From positions 1 through 12,294 of the forward strand of contig JAFPPJ010000240.1 in assembly GCA_017410745.1 (NCBI GenBank): a DNA stretch of 12,294 bases. Direction: 5' to 3'. Positions 5,788 through 12,294 of this stretch are shown here, in pieces. Below the pieces are notes generated by a model, which saw only the letters and a list, made by a program, of their open reading frames with translations, was not told the DNA's origin and did not search any database. A program made the position numbers and the translations under genes. This DNA comes from Oscillospiraceae bacterium. GTDB lineage: Bacteria > Bacillota > Clostridia > Oscillospirales > Ruminococcaceae. Position 1 is the first letter of the stretch. Each line of letters opens with the position of its first letter.

Positions 5788-6671
5788 CTGTACTGAAGAT
5801 CATAGGCATCATCCTGCTGGTGATACTCGTTCTGCTGATAATCGCCCTGAATATCCCCGTAAAGGTCAGGGCGGCATATAAGAACAAGAAATTCGGCGCT
5901 GAGATAAAGTATCTCTTTTTCAGGGTGTACCGTCTGGGCACGCTTCCCGAGGACAGACCGGGAGAGAGCGGCGAGGATGACGGCGGTGCTGAGGATACCG
6001 ATACGGGCGATACGGATCCGGGCGGCGATGGCAAGACAGACGGAAAAGCGGCGGATGATGCCGCAGATGCGCCTTCTGCCGATGCGGAGGAAACGAACGG
6101 CTCAGCGGATGCTGCCGATACGGGAACTTCCGATACATCGTCCGAGGACGAAAAGCCCGATGAAAAAGCCGACGAGCAGCCCGATGAGCAGCAGACTGCG
6201 GCTGCGGAAGATAAGCCCGCAAAGAAAAAAAAGCGTCACGGCAAGCCCTTCGGCGACCGTATAGCCGATCTTATAGACAATATACAGCGCAAGACGGAGG
6301 CCGGTCTTGCAGCGGTGGAACTCGTATGGGATCCGCTCATAAGCATGATAAAGAAGATATACTTCACGGGAGTGGAGGCAGACCTTGCTGCGGCGAGCGA
6401 GGATGCGGCAGAGGCGGCGATCACCTACGGTGCGCTCAATGCTGCGGTATACGGCACGCTCGGTCAGCTGTGCAGGCTCACGAGGGTAAATATACGCTCG
6501 GTGAGGATAGACTGTCTGTATGACACGCCGAAGGAAGATGCACGGTACGATGCCGAGCTCACACTGAGGATGCGCCCTGCGAGCCTTGTGAACGCACTGC
6601 TCCGGATAGGCGCGAGATTTCTTTTCGGACTGAAGAAATACAAGATAATAATAGATGAATTCATTAAATGA
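5784..6671 (+). CDS. DUF2953 membrane-anchored protein with long acidic linker
   Basis: This 295-residue protein has one N-terminal membrane helix (about 3-24), the motif IPVKVRAAYKNKKFGAEIKYLFFRVY typical of DUF2953 (24-49), and a C-terminal part with FTGVEADLAAASEDAAEAAITYGALNAAVYGTL and a final amphipathic segment. Between them, residues about 56-144 are a low-complexity linker made almost only of Asp, Glu, Ala, Gly, Ser and Thr, followed by a basic patch KPAKKKKRHGK (144-154). I think the linker lengthens the protein beyond typical members of the family. DUF2953 proteins sit next to gerW/ytfJ in many Bacillota, as here, and function is unproven. The ATGA overlap with scpB and GAGGAGG just before the ATG set the start. 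The next gene begins 13 bases after the stop. Confidence 0.87.
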   Translation: MTVLKIIGIILLVILVLLIIALNIPVKVRAAYKNKKFGAEIKYLFFRVYRLGTLPEDRPGESGEDDGGAEDTDTGDTDPGGDGKTDGKAADDAADAPSADAEETNGSADAADTGTSDTSSEDEKPDEKADEQPDEQQTAAAEDKPAKKKKRHGKPFGDRIADLIDNIQRKTEAGLAAVELVWDPLISMIKKIYFTGVEADLAAASEDAAEAAITYGALNAAVYGTLGQLCRLTRVNIRSVRIDCLYDTPKEDARYDAELTLRMRPASLVNALLRIGARFLFGLKKYKIIIDEFIK

Positions 6672-6684
6672 AGGTGAGGATACT

Positions 6685-7152
6685 ATGAGCGAACAGACTA
6701 AGGTAAAGGAGCTTGTCTCCGCAGCAATGGACAAGGTACACGAGATGGCTGACGCAAACACCATACTCGGCGACCCCGTAAAGCTTGACAAGGGCGTTAC
6801 GATAATCCCCATATCCAAGGTAGCATACGGCTTTGCCAGCGGCGGCACCGATCTGCCCACAAAGACGGACAAGGCCTTCTTCGGAGGCGGCAGCGGTGCA
6901 GGCATAACCTTTACGCCGCTCGGATTTCTCGTTATATCCAATGGCAACGTAGAGCTTCTCCAGATGAAGATGGACTACGGCAAGAACTCCACCGTAGTTG
7001 ATATGGTGCCCGAGGTATTCAACAAGGTAGCAGGTCTTTTCAAGAAGGACGACAAGTCCGCAGATGCTCTTGACAAGCACAATGAGAAGATAGTTACCGA
7101 GGCGGCTGTGAACGCTGTGGCCGAGGAGACCTCCGAAAGTACAGAGGCCTGA
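6685..7152 (+). CDS. gerW: GerW/YtfJ family spore protein
   Basis: This 155-residue protein matches the GerW (YtfJ) family, known in Bacillus subtilis as a forespore protein needed for full germination responses. Diagnostic stretches are MDKVHEMADANTILGDPV, the ISKVAYGFASGGTD block, and the glycine-rich FFGGGSGAGITFTPLGFLVI. A charged C-terminal tail (about 120-155) follows. I chose the ATG at 6685 because GTGAGG lies five bases upstream; an in-frame ATG at 6655 lies inside the end of the DUF2953 gene and is unlikely. Its neighbour DUF2953 is a typical partner. Presence of gerW does not prove sporulation, since many Ruminococcus-type genomes keep it without known spores. The 3' end is three bases from the rluB start. 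Confidence 0.93.
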   Translation: MSEQTKVKELVSAAMDKVHEMADANTILGDPVKLDKGVTIIPISKVAYGFASGGTDLPTKTDKAFFGGGSGAGITFTPLGFLVISNGNVELLQMKMDYGKNSTVVDMVPEVFNKVAGLFKKDDKSADALDKHNEKIVTEAAVNAVAEETSESTEA

Positions 7153-7155
7153 CAT

Positions 7156-7884
7156 ATGGAAAAAGTAAGGCTCCAGAAGCTGCTTGCCGATGAAGGTTAC
7201 TGCTCACGCCGCAAGGCTGAGGAATTCATCGAGAAGGGGCTCGTATATGTAAACGGCAAACGCGCAAAGCTCGGCGACAAGGCAAACGACAAGGATGTGA
7301 TACTCCTTGCCGGAGAACGTGTCCGCATAAGCAGGCGCAAGCGCAGGCTCTATCTCATGCTCAACAAGCCGAGAGGCTATGTCACCACCGCATCCGACGA
7401 GCTCGGCAGAAGATGCGTGATGGATCTGGTGCGCGACGTTGAGGACAGAGTATATCCGATAGGCCGTCTCGACCGTAATTCGGAGGGTCTGCTGCTGTTC
7501 ACCAATGACGGCGATTTTGCCAATATGATAATGCATCCGTCACGCCATATCTCCAAGACATATCGTGTGACTGTGCCCTCCACCGTAACGGAGGATCAGC
7601 TCACACAGCTGTCGCAGGGGGTCACGCTCGATGACGGCCATACAACTATGCCTGCTCGTGTGGAGGTAGAGCTCAACACCGCAGACAGGAGCGTTATGCG
7701 CATAACGATCTATGAGGGACGCAACCGCCAGATACGCCGCATGTGCGAATCGGTGGGACTTGAGGTGGCAAGGCTCCGCCGCACGTCGATAGGCCCCGTC
7801 AAGCTCGGTATGCTCAAGCCCGGCACCTACAGGGAGCTCACGAGCGAAGAGGTGCGTGCACTGCGTGCGAGCGCAGGCAAATGA
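7156..7884 (+). CDS. rluB: RluB-type 23S rRNA pseudouridine synthase (RsuA/RluB family)
   Basis: This 242-residue enzyme isomerises a uridine in ribosomal RNA, probably 23S near the peptidyl-transferase centre (U2605 in E. coli numbering), by analogy with RluB. Residues 3-60 form an S4 RNA-binding domain (RLQKLLADEGYCSRRKAEEFI). The catalytic aspartate is Asp106 in the GRLDRNSEGLLLFTNDGD motif. NKPRGYVTT (70-78) and the C-terminal GRNRQIRRM (about 199-207) are family signatures. A position next to scpAB and the sporulation genes is usual for RluB in Bacillota (B. subtilis ypuL lies near scpB), which favours RluB over RsuA or RluF, but substrate specificity is inferred. The ATG is three bases after gerW with AGAGG eight bases upstream. 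Confidence 0.92.
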   Translation: MEKVRLQKLLADEGYCSRRKAEEFIEKGLVYVNGKRAKLGDKANDKDVILLAGERVRISRRKRRLYLMLNKPRGYVTTASDELGRRCVMDLVRDVEDRVYPIGRLDRNSEGLLLFTNDGDFANMIMHPSRHISKTYRVTVPSTVTEDQLTQLSQGVTLDDGHTTMPARVEVELNTADRSVMRITIYEGRNRQIRRMCESVGLEVARLRRTSIGPVKLGMLKPGTYRELTSEEVRALRASAGK

Positions 7885-7928
7885 TCATGAGGGGGACGGC
7901 TGTTCCCCGACCGAAAGGAATATTCACA

Positions 7929-9254
7929 ATGGATACCAAAGTCGTAAAATTCGGCGGTTCATCTCTTGCAGATGCCGACCATTTCAGGAAAGTCGCAGCC
8001 ATAGTGCTCGCAGACAAGTCAAGGCACTATGTGGTGGCAAGTGCTCCCGGCAAGCGCTATTCGGGTGACATAAAGGTCACCGATATGCTCTATGAGTGCT
8101 ACGAGCTCGCATTCAGGGGTGAGGACTTCACCGAACGCTTCGCTGCGATAGAGAGCAGGTTCAACGATATAATCAGCGGACTTGAGCTCGATATGTCGCT
8201 GCAGAAGGAGTTTGATGGCATAAAGGATGCGTTCGCGCACCGTGCGGGTCGTGACTATGCGGCGAGCCGCGGAGAGTACCTCAATTCCATAATACTTGCC
8301 AGATTCCTGGGGTTCGAGTTTGTCGATCCTGCCGCATATATCCGCTTTGACGAGCAGGGCAGCTTCGACCTTGAGACTACAAGAAAGCTCCTCAGCGAAA
8401 AGCTGTCGGGCATTGAATATGCGGTAATACCCGGATTCTACGGCTCTATGCCCAATGATACCATCAAGACCTTCTCAAGGGGCGGTTCGGATGTGACGGG
8501 TTCTATCGTGGCAAATGCGGTGAATGCCGTATTGTACGAGAACTGGACGGATGTCAGCGGCTTCCTCGTAACAAATCCCACGATCGTAGACGATCCCGAG
8601 CCTATCACCACCATCACCTACCGTGAGCTAAGAGAGCTTGCTTACATGGGAGCGGGCGTGCTCCATGAGGATGCGATATTCCCCGTGAGAAAGGCTAATA
8701 TCCCCATAAACATAAGGAACACCAATTCCCCCGAGGACAGGGGCACATTCATAGTATCCGATACTGCAGAGACCAGCCGTTTCACTATCACGGGCATCGC
8801 AGGCAAGAAGGGCTTCTCCGTAATACAGATAGAGAAGGATATGATGAATTCCGAGGTAGGCTTCGGGAAGAACGTGCTTCGTGCACTTGAAAAGAACGAG
8901 GTATGCTTCGAGCATATGCCCTCCGGCATAGACACCATGAGCGTGATCGTAAGCTCCGACTCGCTCATCGGCAAGGAAAAGGCAGTGCTCGACGAGATAA
9001 ACTACCGCTGCCATCCCGACAAGATGGAGATAGAGAACAATCTCGCACTCATCGCTGTAGTGGGCAGAGGCATGCGCAAGCAGAGAGGCACTGCGGGCAG
9101 ACTGTTCTCCGCACTTGCACACGCAAGGATAAATGTCAAGATGATAGATCAGGGCTCTTCCGAGCTCAACATAATCATCGGAGTTGAGGAAGAAGACTTC
9201 GAGACCGCTATCAGGGCGATATACGATATGTTCGTGCTGACAGCACACGAATGA
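7929..9254 (+). CDS. Aspartate kinase (aspartokinase) with two ACT domains
   Basis: The enzyme phosphorylates aspartate with ATP, the first step to lysine, threonine, methionine and diaminopimelate for the cell wall. The 441-residue protein has the amino-acid kinase domain at about 1-280 with KFGGSS at 7-12, SRGGSD at 183-188, and the segment TDVSGFLVTNPTIV followed by MGAGVLHEDAIFPV (240-253). Two ACT domains at about 287-350 and 372-435 should bind a feedback amino acid. The effector cannot be read. The start is fixed by AAAGGAA eight bases before the ATG; an in-frame ATG at 7881 extends into the rluB stop and has no family match. The 44-base gap has a small GGGG/CCCC hairpin (7891-7908) but is too short for a lysine riboswitch, so control is more likely by feedback inhibition. 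Confidence 0.94.
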   Translation: MDTKVVKFGGSSLADADHFRKVAAIVLADKSRHYVVASAPGKRYSGDIKVTDMLYECYELAFRGEDFTERFAAIESRFNDIISGLELDMSLQKEFDGIKDAFAHRAGRDYAASRGEYLNSIILARFLGFEFVDPAAYIRFDEQGSFDLETTRKLLSEKLSGIEYAVIPGFYGSMPNDTIKTFSRGGSDVTGSIVANAVNAVLYENWTDVSGFLVTNPTIVDDPEPITTITYRELRELAYMGAGVLHEDAIFPVRKANIPINIRNTNSPEDRGTFIVSDTAETSRFTITGIAGKKGFSVIQIEKDMMNSEVGFGKNVLRALEKNEVCFEHMPSGIDTMSVIVSSDSLIGKEKAVLDEINYRCHPDKMEIENNLALIAVVGRGMRKQRGTAGRLFSALAHARINVKMIDQGSSELNIIIGVEEEDFETAIRAIYDMFVLTAHE

Positions 9255-9281
9255 GCAAAAACAGGAGAGAGTTGATTAAAA

Positions 9282-10613
9282 TTGAGTATACAGGCAATGT
9301 ATGATGCCTACAGGCAGACATATATAGATCCTAAATACTATGAAAGCTATAATGTAAAAAGAGGACTGCGCAACCCCGACGGTTCGGGCGTGCTCGCGGG
9401 CGTGACCAATATATGCAATGTTCACGGCTATGTCCTCAATGAGGGCGAGAAGACCGCCGATGAAGGCAGGCTCATATTCAGGGGCTACGATATAAACGAC
9501 CTTGTTGACGGTGCGGTGCGTGAAGGCCGCTTCGGATATGAAGAGGTAGCGTTTTTGCTGCTCACGGGCAGGCTCCCCTCAAAGCAGGAACTCGATGACT
9601 TCAACGAGATGCTCAGCGAGCGCAGGGAGCTCCCGCCGGGATTCTTCGAGGATATGATACTCAAGGCGCCCTCAAAGAACGTGATGAACAAGCTGTCGCG
9701 TTCGGTCCTTTCGATGTATTCCTATGATGATGATGCGGATTCGCTGACACCCGAGCATGAGGTGGACACGGCGCTTTCCGTCATAGCGAAGATGCCCGTA
9801 TTCATGGTGAATGCATACGGCGTTAAGCGCAGATACTTCGAGAATGAGAGCATGTATATGCATCCGATAATACCGGGGCTGTCCACATCGCAGCTGATAC
9901 TTTCTCTGCTGCGCCCCGACAGGCAGTACACCGACAAGGAGGCAAAGCTCCTTGACATCATGCTCATGATACACGCAGAGCACGGCGGCGGAAACAATTC
10001 CACATTCACATGCCGCGTGCTGTCCTCCTCCGGCACAGACCCCTATGCTGCATATTCCGCAGCTATAGGCTCCCTCAAGGGGCCTCGCCACGGCGGTGCG
10101 AACCACAAGGTCATAGAGATGCACCGCACCATCATGGACAATGTGAGCGACTGGGAGAACGAGGACGAGGTAGCTGCATTCCTTACAAAGATACTCAAGA
10201 AAGAGGCGGGCGACGGCTCGGGCCTCATATACGGCATGGGTCATGCGGTATACACCCTTTCCGACCCGAGAGCAGTGCTGCTGAAGAAGAACGCAAAGAG
10301 CATGGCAGAGGGCACTGCATTTGAGAAGGAGTTCAGACTGCTTGAACTGATTGAGAAGCTGACTCCCGGCCTTATGCGTGACGTGAAGGGCTCGTGCAAG
10401 GATATGTGCGCTAATGTGGATATGTATTCCGGTCTGGTATACAAGATGCTCGGCATACCCGAGGATCTCTTCACTCCGCTGTTTGCCGTGTCAAGAATGG
10501 CAGGCTGGTGCGCGCACAGATTCGAGGAGAGCATCACGGGCAAGCGCATAATACGCCCTGCATACAAGTCGGTGCTCCGCAACAGACCCTATCAGCCCAT
10601 AGACGAGAGATGA
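9282..10613 (+). CDS. Citrate synthase
   Basis: The enzyme condenses acetyl-CoA with oxaloacetate to citrate; in an anaerobe like this it most likely feeds 2-oxoglutarate and glutamate synthesis rather than a full cycle. The 443-residue protein has the catalytic set: His270 in GSLKGPRHGGANHK, His321 in GMGHAVYTLSDPRA, and Asp380 in CANVDMYSG, plus the substrate-side block HAEHGGGNNSTFTCRV (231-246). I read the start as TTG at 9282, giving MSIQAMYDAY; AGGAG is 14 bases upstream, which is long. An ATG at 9297 would remove five residues. There is a 27-base gap after aspartate kinase, so co-transcription is likely. A 2-methylcitrate synthase cannot be excluded, but nothing nearby supports propionate metabolism. 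Confidence 0.94.
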   Translation: MSIQAMYDAYRQTYIDPKYYESYNVKRGLRNPDGSGVLAGVTNICNVHGYVLNEGEKTADEGRLIFRGYDINDLVDGAVREGRFGYEEVAFLLLTGRLPSKQELDDFNEMLSERRELPPGFFEDMILKAPSKNVMNKLSRSVLSMYSYDDDADSLTPEHEVDTALSVIAKMPVFMVNAYGVKRRYFENESMYMHPIIPGLSTSQLILSLLRPDRQYTDKEAKLLDIMLMIHAEHGGGNNSTFTCRVLSSSGTDPYAAYSAAIGSLKGPRHGGANHKVIEMHRTIMDNVSDWENEDEVAAFLTKILKKEAGDGSGLIYGMGHAVYTLSDPRAVLLKKNAKSMAEGTAFEKEFRLLELIEKLTPGLMRDVKGSCKDMCANVDMYSGLVYKMLGIPEDLFTPLFAVSRMAGWCAHRFEESITGKRIIRPAYKSVLRNRPYQPIDER

Positions 10614-10617
10614 GCGG

Positions 10618-11337
10618 ATGACCCGCATAGACAGATTCATCTCGGAGATGCTGTGCATGACCCGTTCTCAGGCACAGCAGGCGATACGCAGCGGCCGTGT
10701 GCTGATAAACGGCAGCAGATGCCGTCCGCAGGACAAGGCGGACGAGGATGCCGATACGGTATCCTTTGACGGCAGGGAGATAAAATACAATAAGTATATA
10801 GGTATCATGCTAAATAAGCCCAAGGGCGTGATATGCGCCACGAAGGACAGACTCTCGGATACGGTGAGCGACCTTATCCCGCCCGAACTCAGACGGCGCG
10901 ATCTGTTCCCCGCAGGCAGGCTCGACAAGGATACCACGGGCTTCGTGTTCATCACGAACAACGGCGCTCTTGCACATGATATGCTTTCGCCGCGCCATCA
11001 TACCGAGAAGGAATACGAGGTCACGCTGCGCGATCCGCTGAGCGATGCCGATAAGATGCGGTATGAAGAGACAGTGGCTGCGGGCATGACCATAGACGGC
11101 GACGAGAAGTGTCTGCCTGCCCGTATCGTATTCACGGATGATCCGAAATTTGTGCATCTGGTGCTGTGCGAGGGCAAATTCCACCAGGTCAAGCGCATGA
11201 TGCATACCCTCGGAAATGAGGTCACAGAGCTGCGCAGGATACGCATAGGCGGAGTGTGGCTCGACGATGCGCTTTGTGAGGGTCAGTGCCGCGAAATGAC
11301 GGCGGCAGAGATTGAGCAAATATGCACAAAACACTAA
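10618..11337 (+). CDS. rsuA: RsuA-family 16S rRNA pseudouridine synthase
   Basis: This is a second member of the RsuA/RluB/RluE/RluF family in the same cluster, 239 residues. The S4 domain is at 1-50 (RIDRFISEMLCMTRSQAQQAI). The catalytic Asp103 lies in AGRLDKDTTGFVFITNNGALAH. The C-terminal EGKFHQVKRMMHTLGNEV is the typical family end. The GKFHQVKRM form and the compact N-terminus fit RsuA, which in E. coli modifies U516 of 16S RNA; that target is inferred. It overlaps nothing: the ATG is five bases after the citrate synthase stop with only a weak purine-rich stretch upstream, so it probably relies on coupling. It is the last gene of the rightward run. The next gene has its own promoter, and I see no strong terminator after this one. 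Confidence 0.91.
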   Translation: MTRIDRFISEMLCMTRSQAQQAIRSGRVLINGSRCRPQDKADEDADTVSFDGREIKYNKYIGIMLNKPKGVICATKDRLSDTVSDLIPPELRRRDLFPAGRLDKDTTGFVFITNNGALAHDMLSPRHHTEKEYEVTLRDPLSDADKMRYEETVAAGMTIDGDEKCLPARIVFTDDPKFVHLVLCEGKFHQVKRMMHTLGNEVTELRRIRIGGVWLDDALCEGQCREMTAAEIEQICTKH

Positions 11338-11469
11338 CATATGCAAATATGGCGGTTGGTCACAATGCCCGATGTTAAGCCATTTGTTAAATGTCACAAA
11401 TTACGCGGGATATTTTTGTTTCCGTCAAAATCAATAAATAAGCATTTATAACTTTGGGTATAAAGTGAC

Positions 11470-11499
11470 TTGAAATTATAGTAGTAAATTTGGTATTAT
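11470..11499 (+). promoter_or_regulatory. Promoter of the sugar-importer ATPase gene
   Basis: The -35 is TTGAAA (11470-11475) and the -10 is TATTAT (11494-11499), with an 18-base spacer and an extended -10 TG at 11491-11492. The leader is about 55 bases, ending in AGGGAGG ten bases before the ATG. Just upstream, ACTTT at 11451-11455 and AAAGT at 11462-11466 form a short inverted repeat that could be an operator, though this is weak. The region 11338-11450 is AT-rich and shows no gene; small 5-base stems near 11338-11352 and 11382-11394 lack T-tracts. Confidence 0.72.
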
Positions 11500-11513
11500 A
11501 TATATGCAGCCCG

Positions 11514-11528
11514 GTGCGCTGTGCGCAC
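11514..11528 (+). promoter_or_regulatory. 5' leader hairpin upstream of the ATPase gene
   Basis: GTGCGC (11514-11519) pairs perfectly with GCGCAC (11523-11528) across a TGT loop. It lies within about ten bases of the expected transcription start, so it would sit at the very 5' end of the transcript. There is no T-run after it, so it is not a terminator. A 5'-terminal stem can slow mRNA decay, which would fit a highly expressed gene (inference). Confidence 0.55.
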
Positions 11529-11560
11529 GGCAGGAATTTGATTAGGGAGGTCCACTTTAA

Positions 11561-12294
11561 ATGGCAAGTTTATCACTCAGATCGATCTATAAGAAGTATC
11601 CCGGCGGCGTTGTAGCCGTTTCAGATGTTAACTTAGAGATAAAGGACAAGGAGTTCATCATCCTTGTTGGTCCTTCCGGATGCGGTAAGTCTACTACCCT
11701 CCGTATGATCGCCGGTCTTGAGGAAATTTCCGAAGGTGAGCTTTACATAGGCGACCGCCTTGTAAACGATGTAGCACCTAAGGACAGAGATATCGCGATG
11801 GTTTTCCAGAACTATGCTCTGTATCCCCATATGACAGTTTTCGAGAACATGGCTTTCGGCCTTAAGCTGAGAAAGGTCCCCAAGGATGAGATCGCTCGCA
11901 AGGTTGAGGAAGCTGCAAGAATACTCGACATTTCCCATCTGCTCTCCAGAAAGCCGAAAGCTCTCTCCGGCGGTCAGAGACAGCGTGTTGCTCTCGGTCG
12001 TGCAATTGTCCGTGAGCCTCAGGTATTCCTTCTTGACGAGCCCCTTTCCAACCTCGATGCTAAGCTCCGTGCACAGATGAGAACTGAGATATCCAAGCTC
12101 CATCAGAAGCTCGGTACTACATTCATCTACGTTACTCATGACCAGACAGAGGCTATGACGATGGGTGACCGTATCGTTGTTATGAAGGACGGTTTCGTTC
12201 AGCAGGTAGATACTCCTCAGAACCTCTACACCAACCCTGTTAACCAGTTCGTTGCAGGATTCATGGGTTCACCTCAGATGAACTTCATCGATGC
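11561..12294 (+). CDS. Sugar ABC transporter ATP-binding protein, MsmK/UgpC/MalK type (partial, runs off the edge)
   Basis: This is the ATPase subunit that powers import of oligosaccharides or glycerol-phosphate-type substrates by class CUT1 ABC transporters. The first 244 residues are visible. Walker [10 protein letters not shown] is at 37-45, the Q-loop Gln83 in [13 protein letters not shown], the signature LSGGQ at 135-139, Walker B VFLLDE at 155-160 with catalytic Glu160, D-loop SNLD, and the switch His193 in THDQTEAM. The C-terminal OB-fold regulatory part is just beginning ([14 protein letters not shown]). Codon use changes sharply from the neighbours, favouring GGT, CGT, GTT, GCT and CTT, which suggests very high expression. 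In Gram-positives a single MsmK-type ATPase often serves several importers. Whether that holds here depends on what lies beyond the window. Confidence 0.95.
   Translation, partial: MASLSLRSIYKKYPGGVVAVSDVNLEIKDKEFIILVGPSGCGKSTTLRMIAGLEEISEGELYIGDRLVNDVAPKDRDIAMVFQNYALYPHMTVFENMAFGLKLRKVPKDEIARKVEEAARILDISHLLSRKPKALSGGQRQRVALGRAIVREPQVFLLDEPLSNLDAKLRAQMRTEISKLHQKLGTTFIYVTHDQTEAMTMGDRIVVMKDGFVQQVDTPQNLYTNPVNQFVAGFMGSPQMNFID

Noticed and set aside
7885..7928. Lysine riboswitch or attenuator before aspartate kinase
   Set aside because: Only 44 bases are available; the single GGGG/CCCC hairpin has no T-tract and no riboswitch-sized structure fits.
11338..11400. Terminator after the rsuA-family gene
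   Set aside because: Only 5-base stems (CATAT/ATATG and CATTT/AAATG) are present and no T-run follows either one.

Overview
The window looks like chromosomal DNA of a Gram-positive anaerobe of the Ruminococcus type (Oscillospiraceae, Bacillota). The evidence is moderately high GC with frequent ATA and GGC codons, strong AGGAGG-type ribosome binding sites, TTGAAA/TATAAT promoters, a Bacillota-type gene order (M50 protease, scpA, scpB, DUF2953, gerW, rluB), and a secreted GH43-CBM6 plant-fibre enzyme. The genus is an inference, not a demonstrated fact.

Layout. A leftward operon occupies about 224-3329: two tandem YbjN-like genes, a HAD phosphatase, and a GH43 lipoprotein with a C-terminal CBM6-like module. 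The last three genes are joined by 4-base ATGA stop/start overlaps. The operon reads from a good promoter at 3358-3386. A 413-base divergent intergenic region follows. A rightward run of nine closely packed genes covers 3743-11337: M50 membrane protease, scpA, scpB, a DUF2953 membrane protein, gerW/ytfJ, rluB-type pseudouridine synthase, aspartate kinase, citrate synthase, and a second RsuA-family pseudouridine synthase. It starts at an extended -10 promoter at 3681-3709. A separate promoter at 11470-11499 drives a sugar-importer ATPase (MsmK/UgpC type) that runs off the right edge.

How the genes fit together. The rightward cluster is housekeeping: chromosome condensation (ScpAB with SMC), ribosome modification, entry into aspartate-family amino acids, and citrate formation (probably for glutamate synthesis in an anaerobe). 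It also carries a DUF2953/GerW pair known from spore formers. The leftward operon and the sugar ATPase fit a fibre-degrading lifestyle.

The most unusual content is a pair of intergenic tandem repeats, one beyond the 3' end of the GH43 gene (1-232) and one in the divergent promoter region (about 3360-3557). Both have a period of exactly 102 bases and share the palindromic core GCAGGCTCAGCCTGC in the same orientation. Their interiors differ. At one end the core supplies the stop codon of the GH43 gene. At the other end a repeat unit supplies the -35 box of the leftward operon's promoter. This looks like a modular dispersed repeat family with a fixed unit length.
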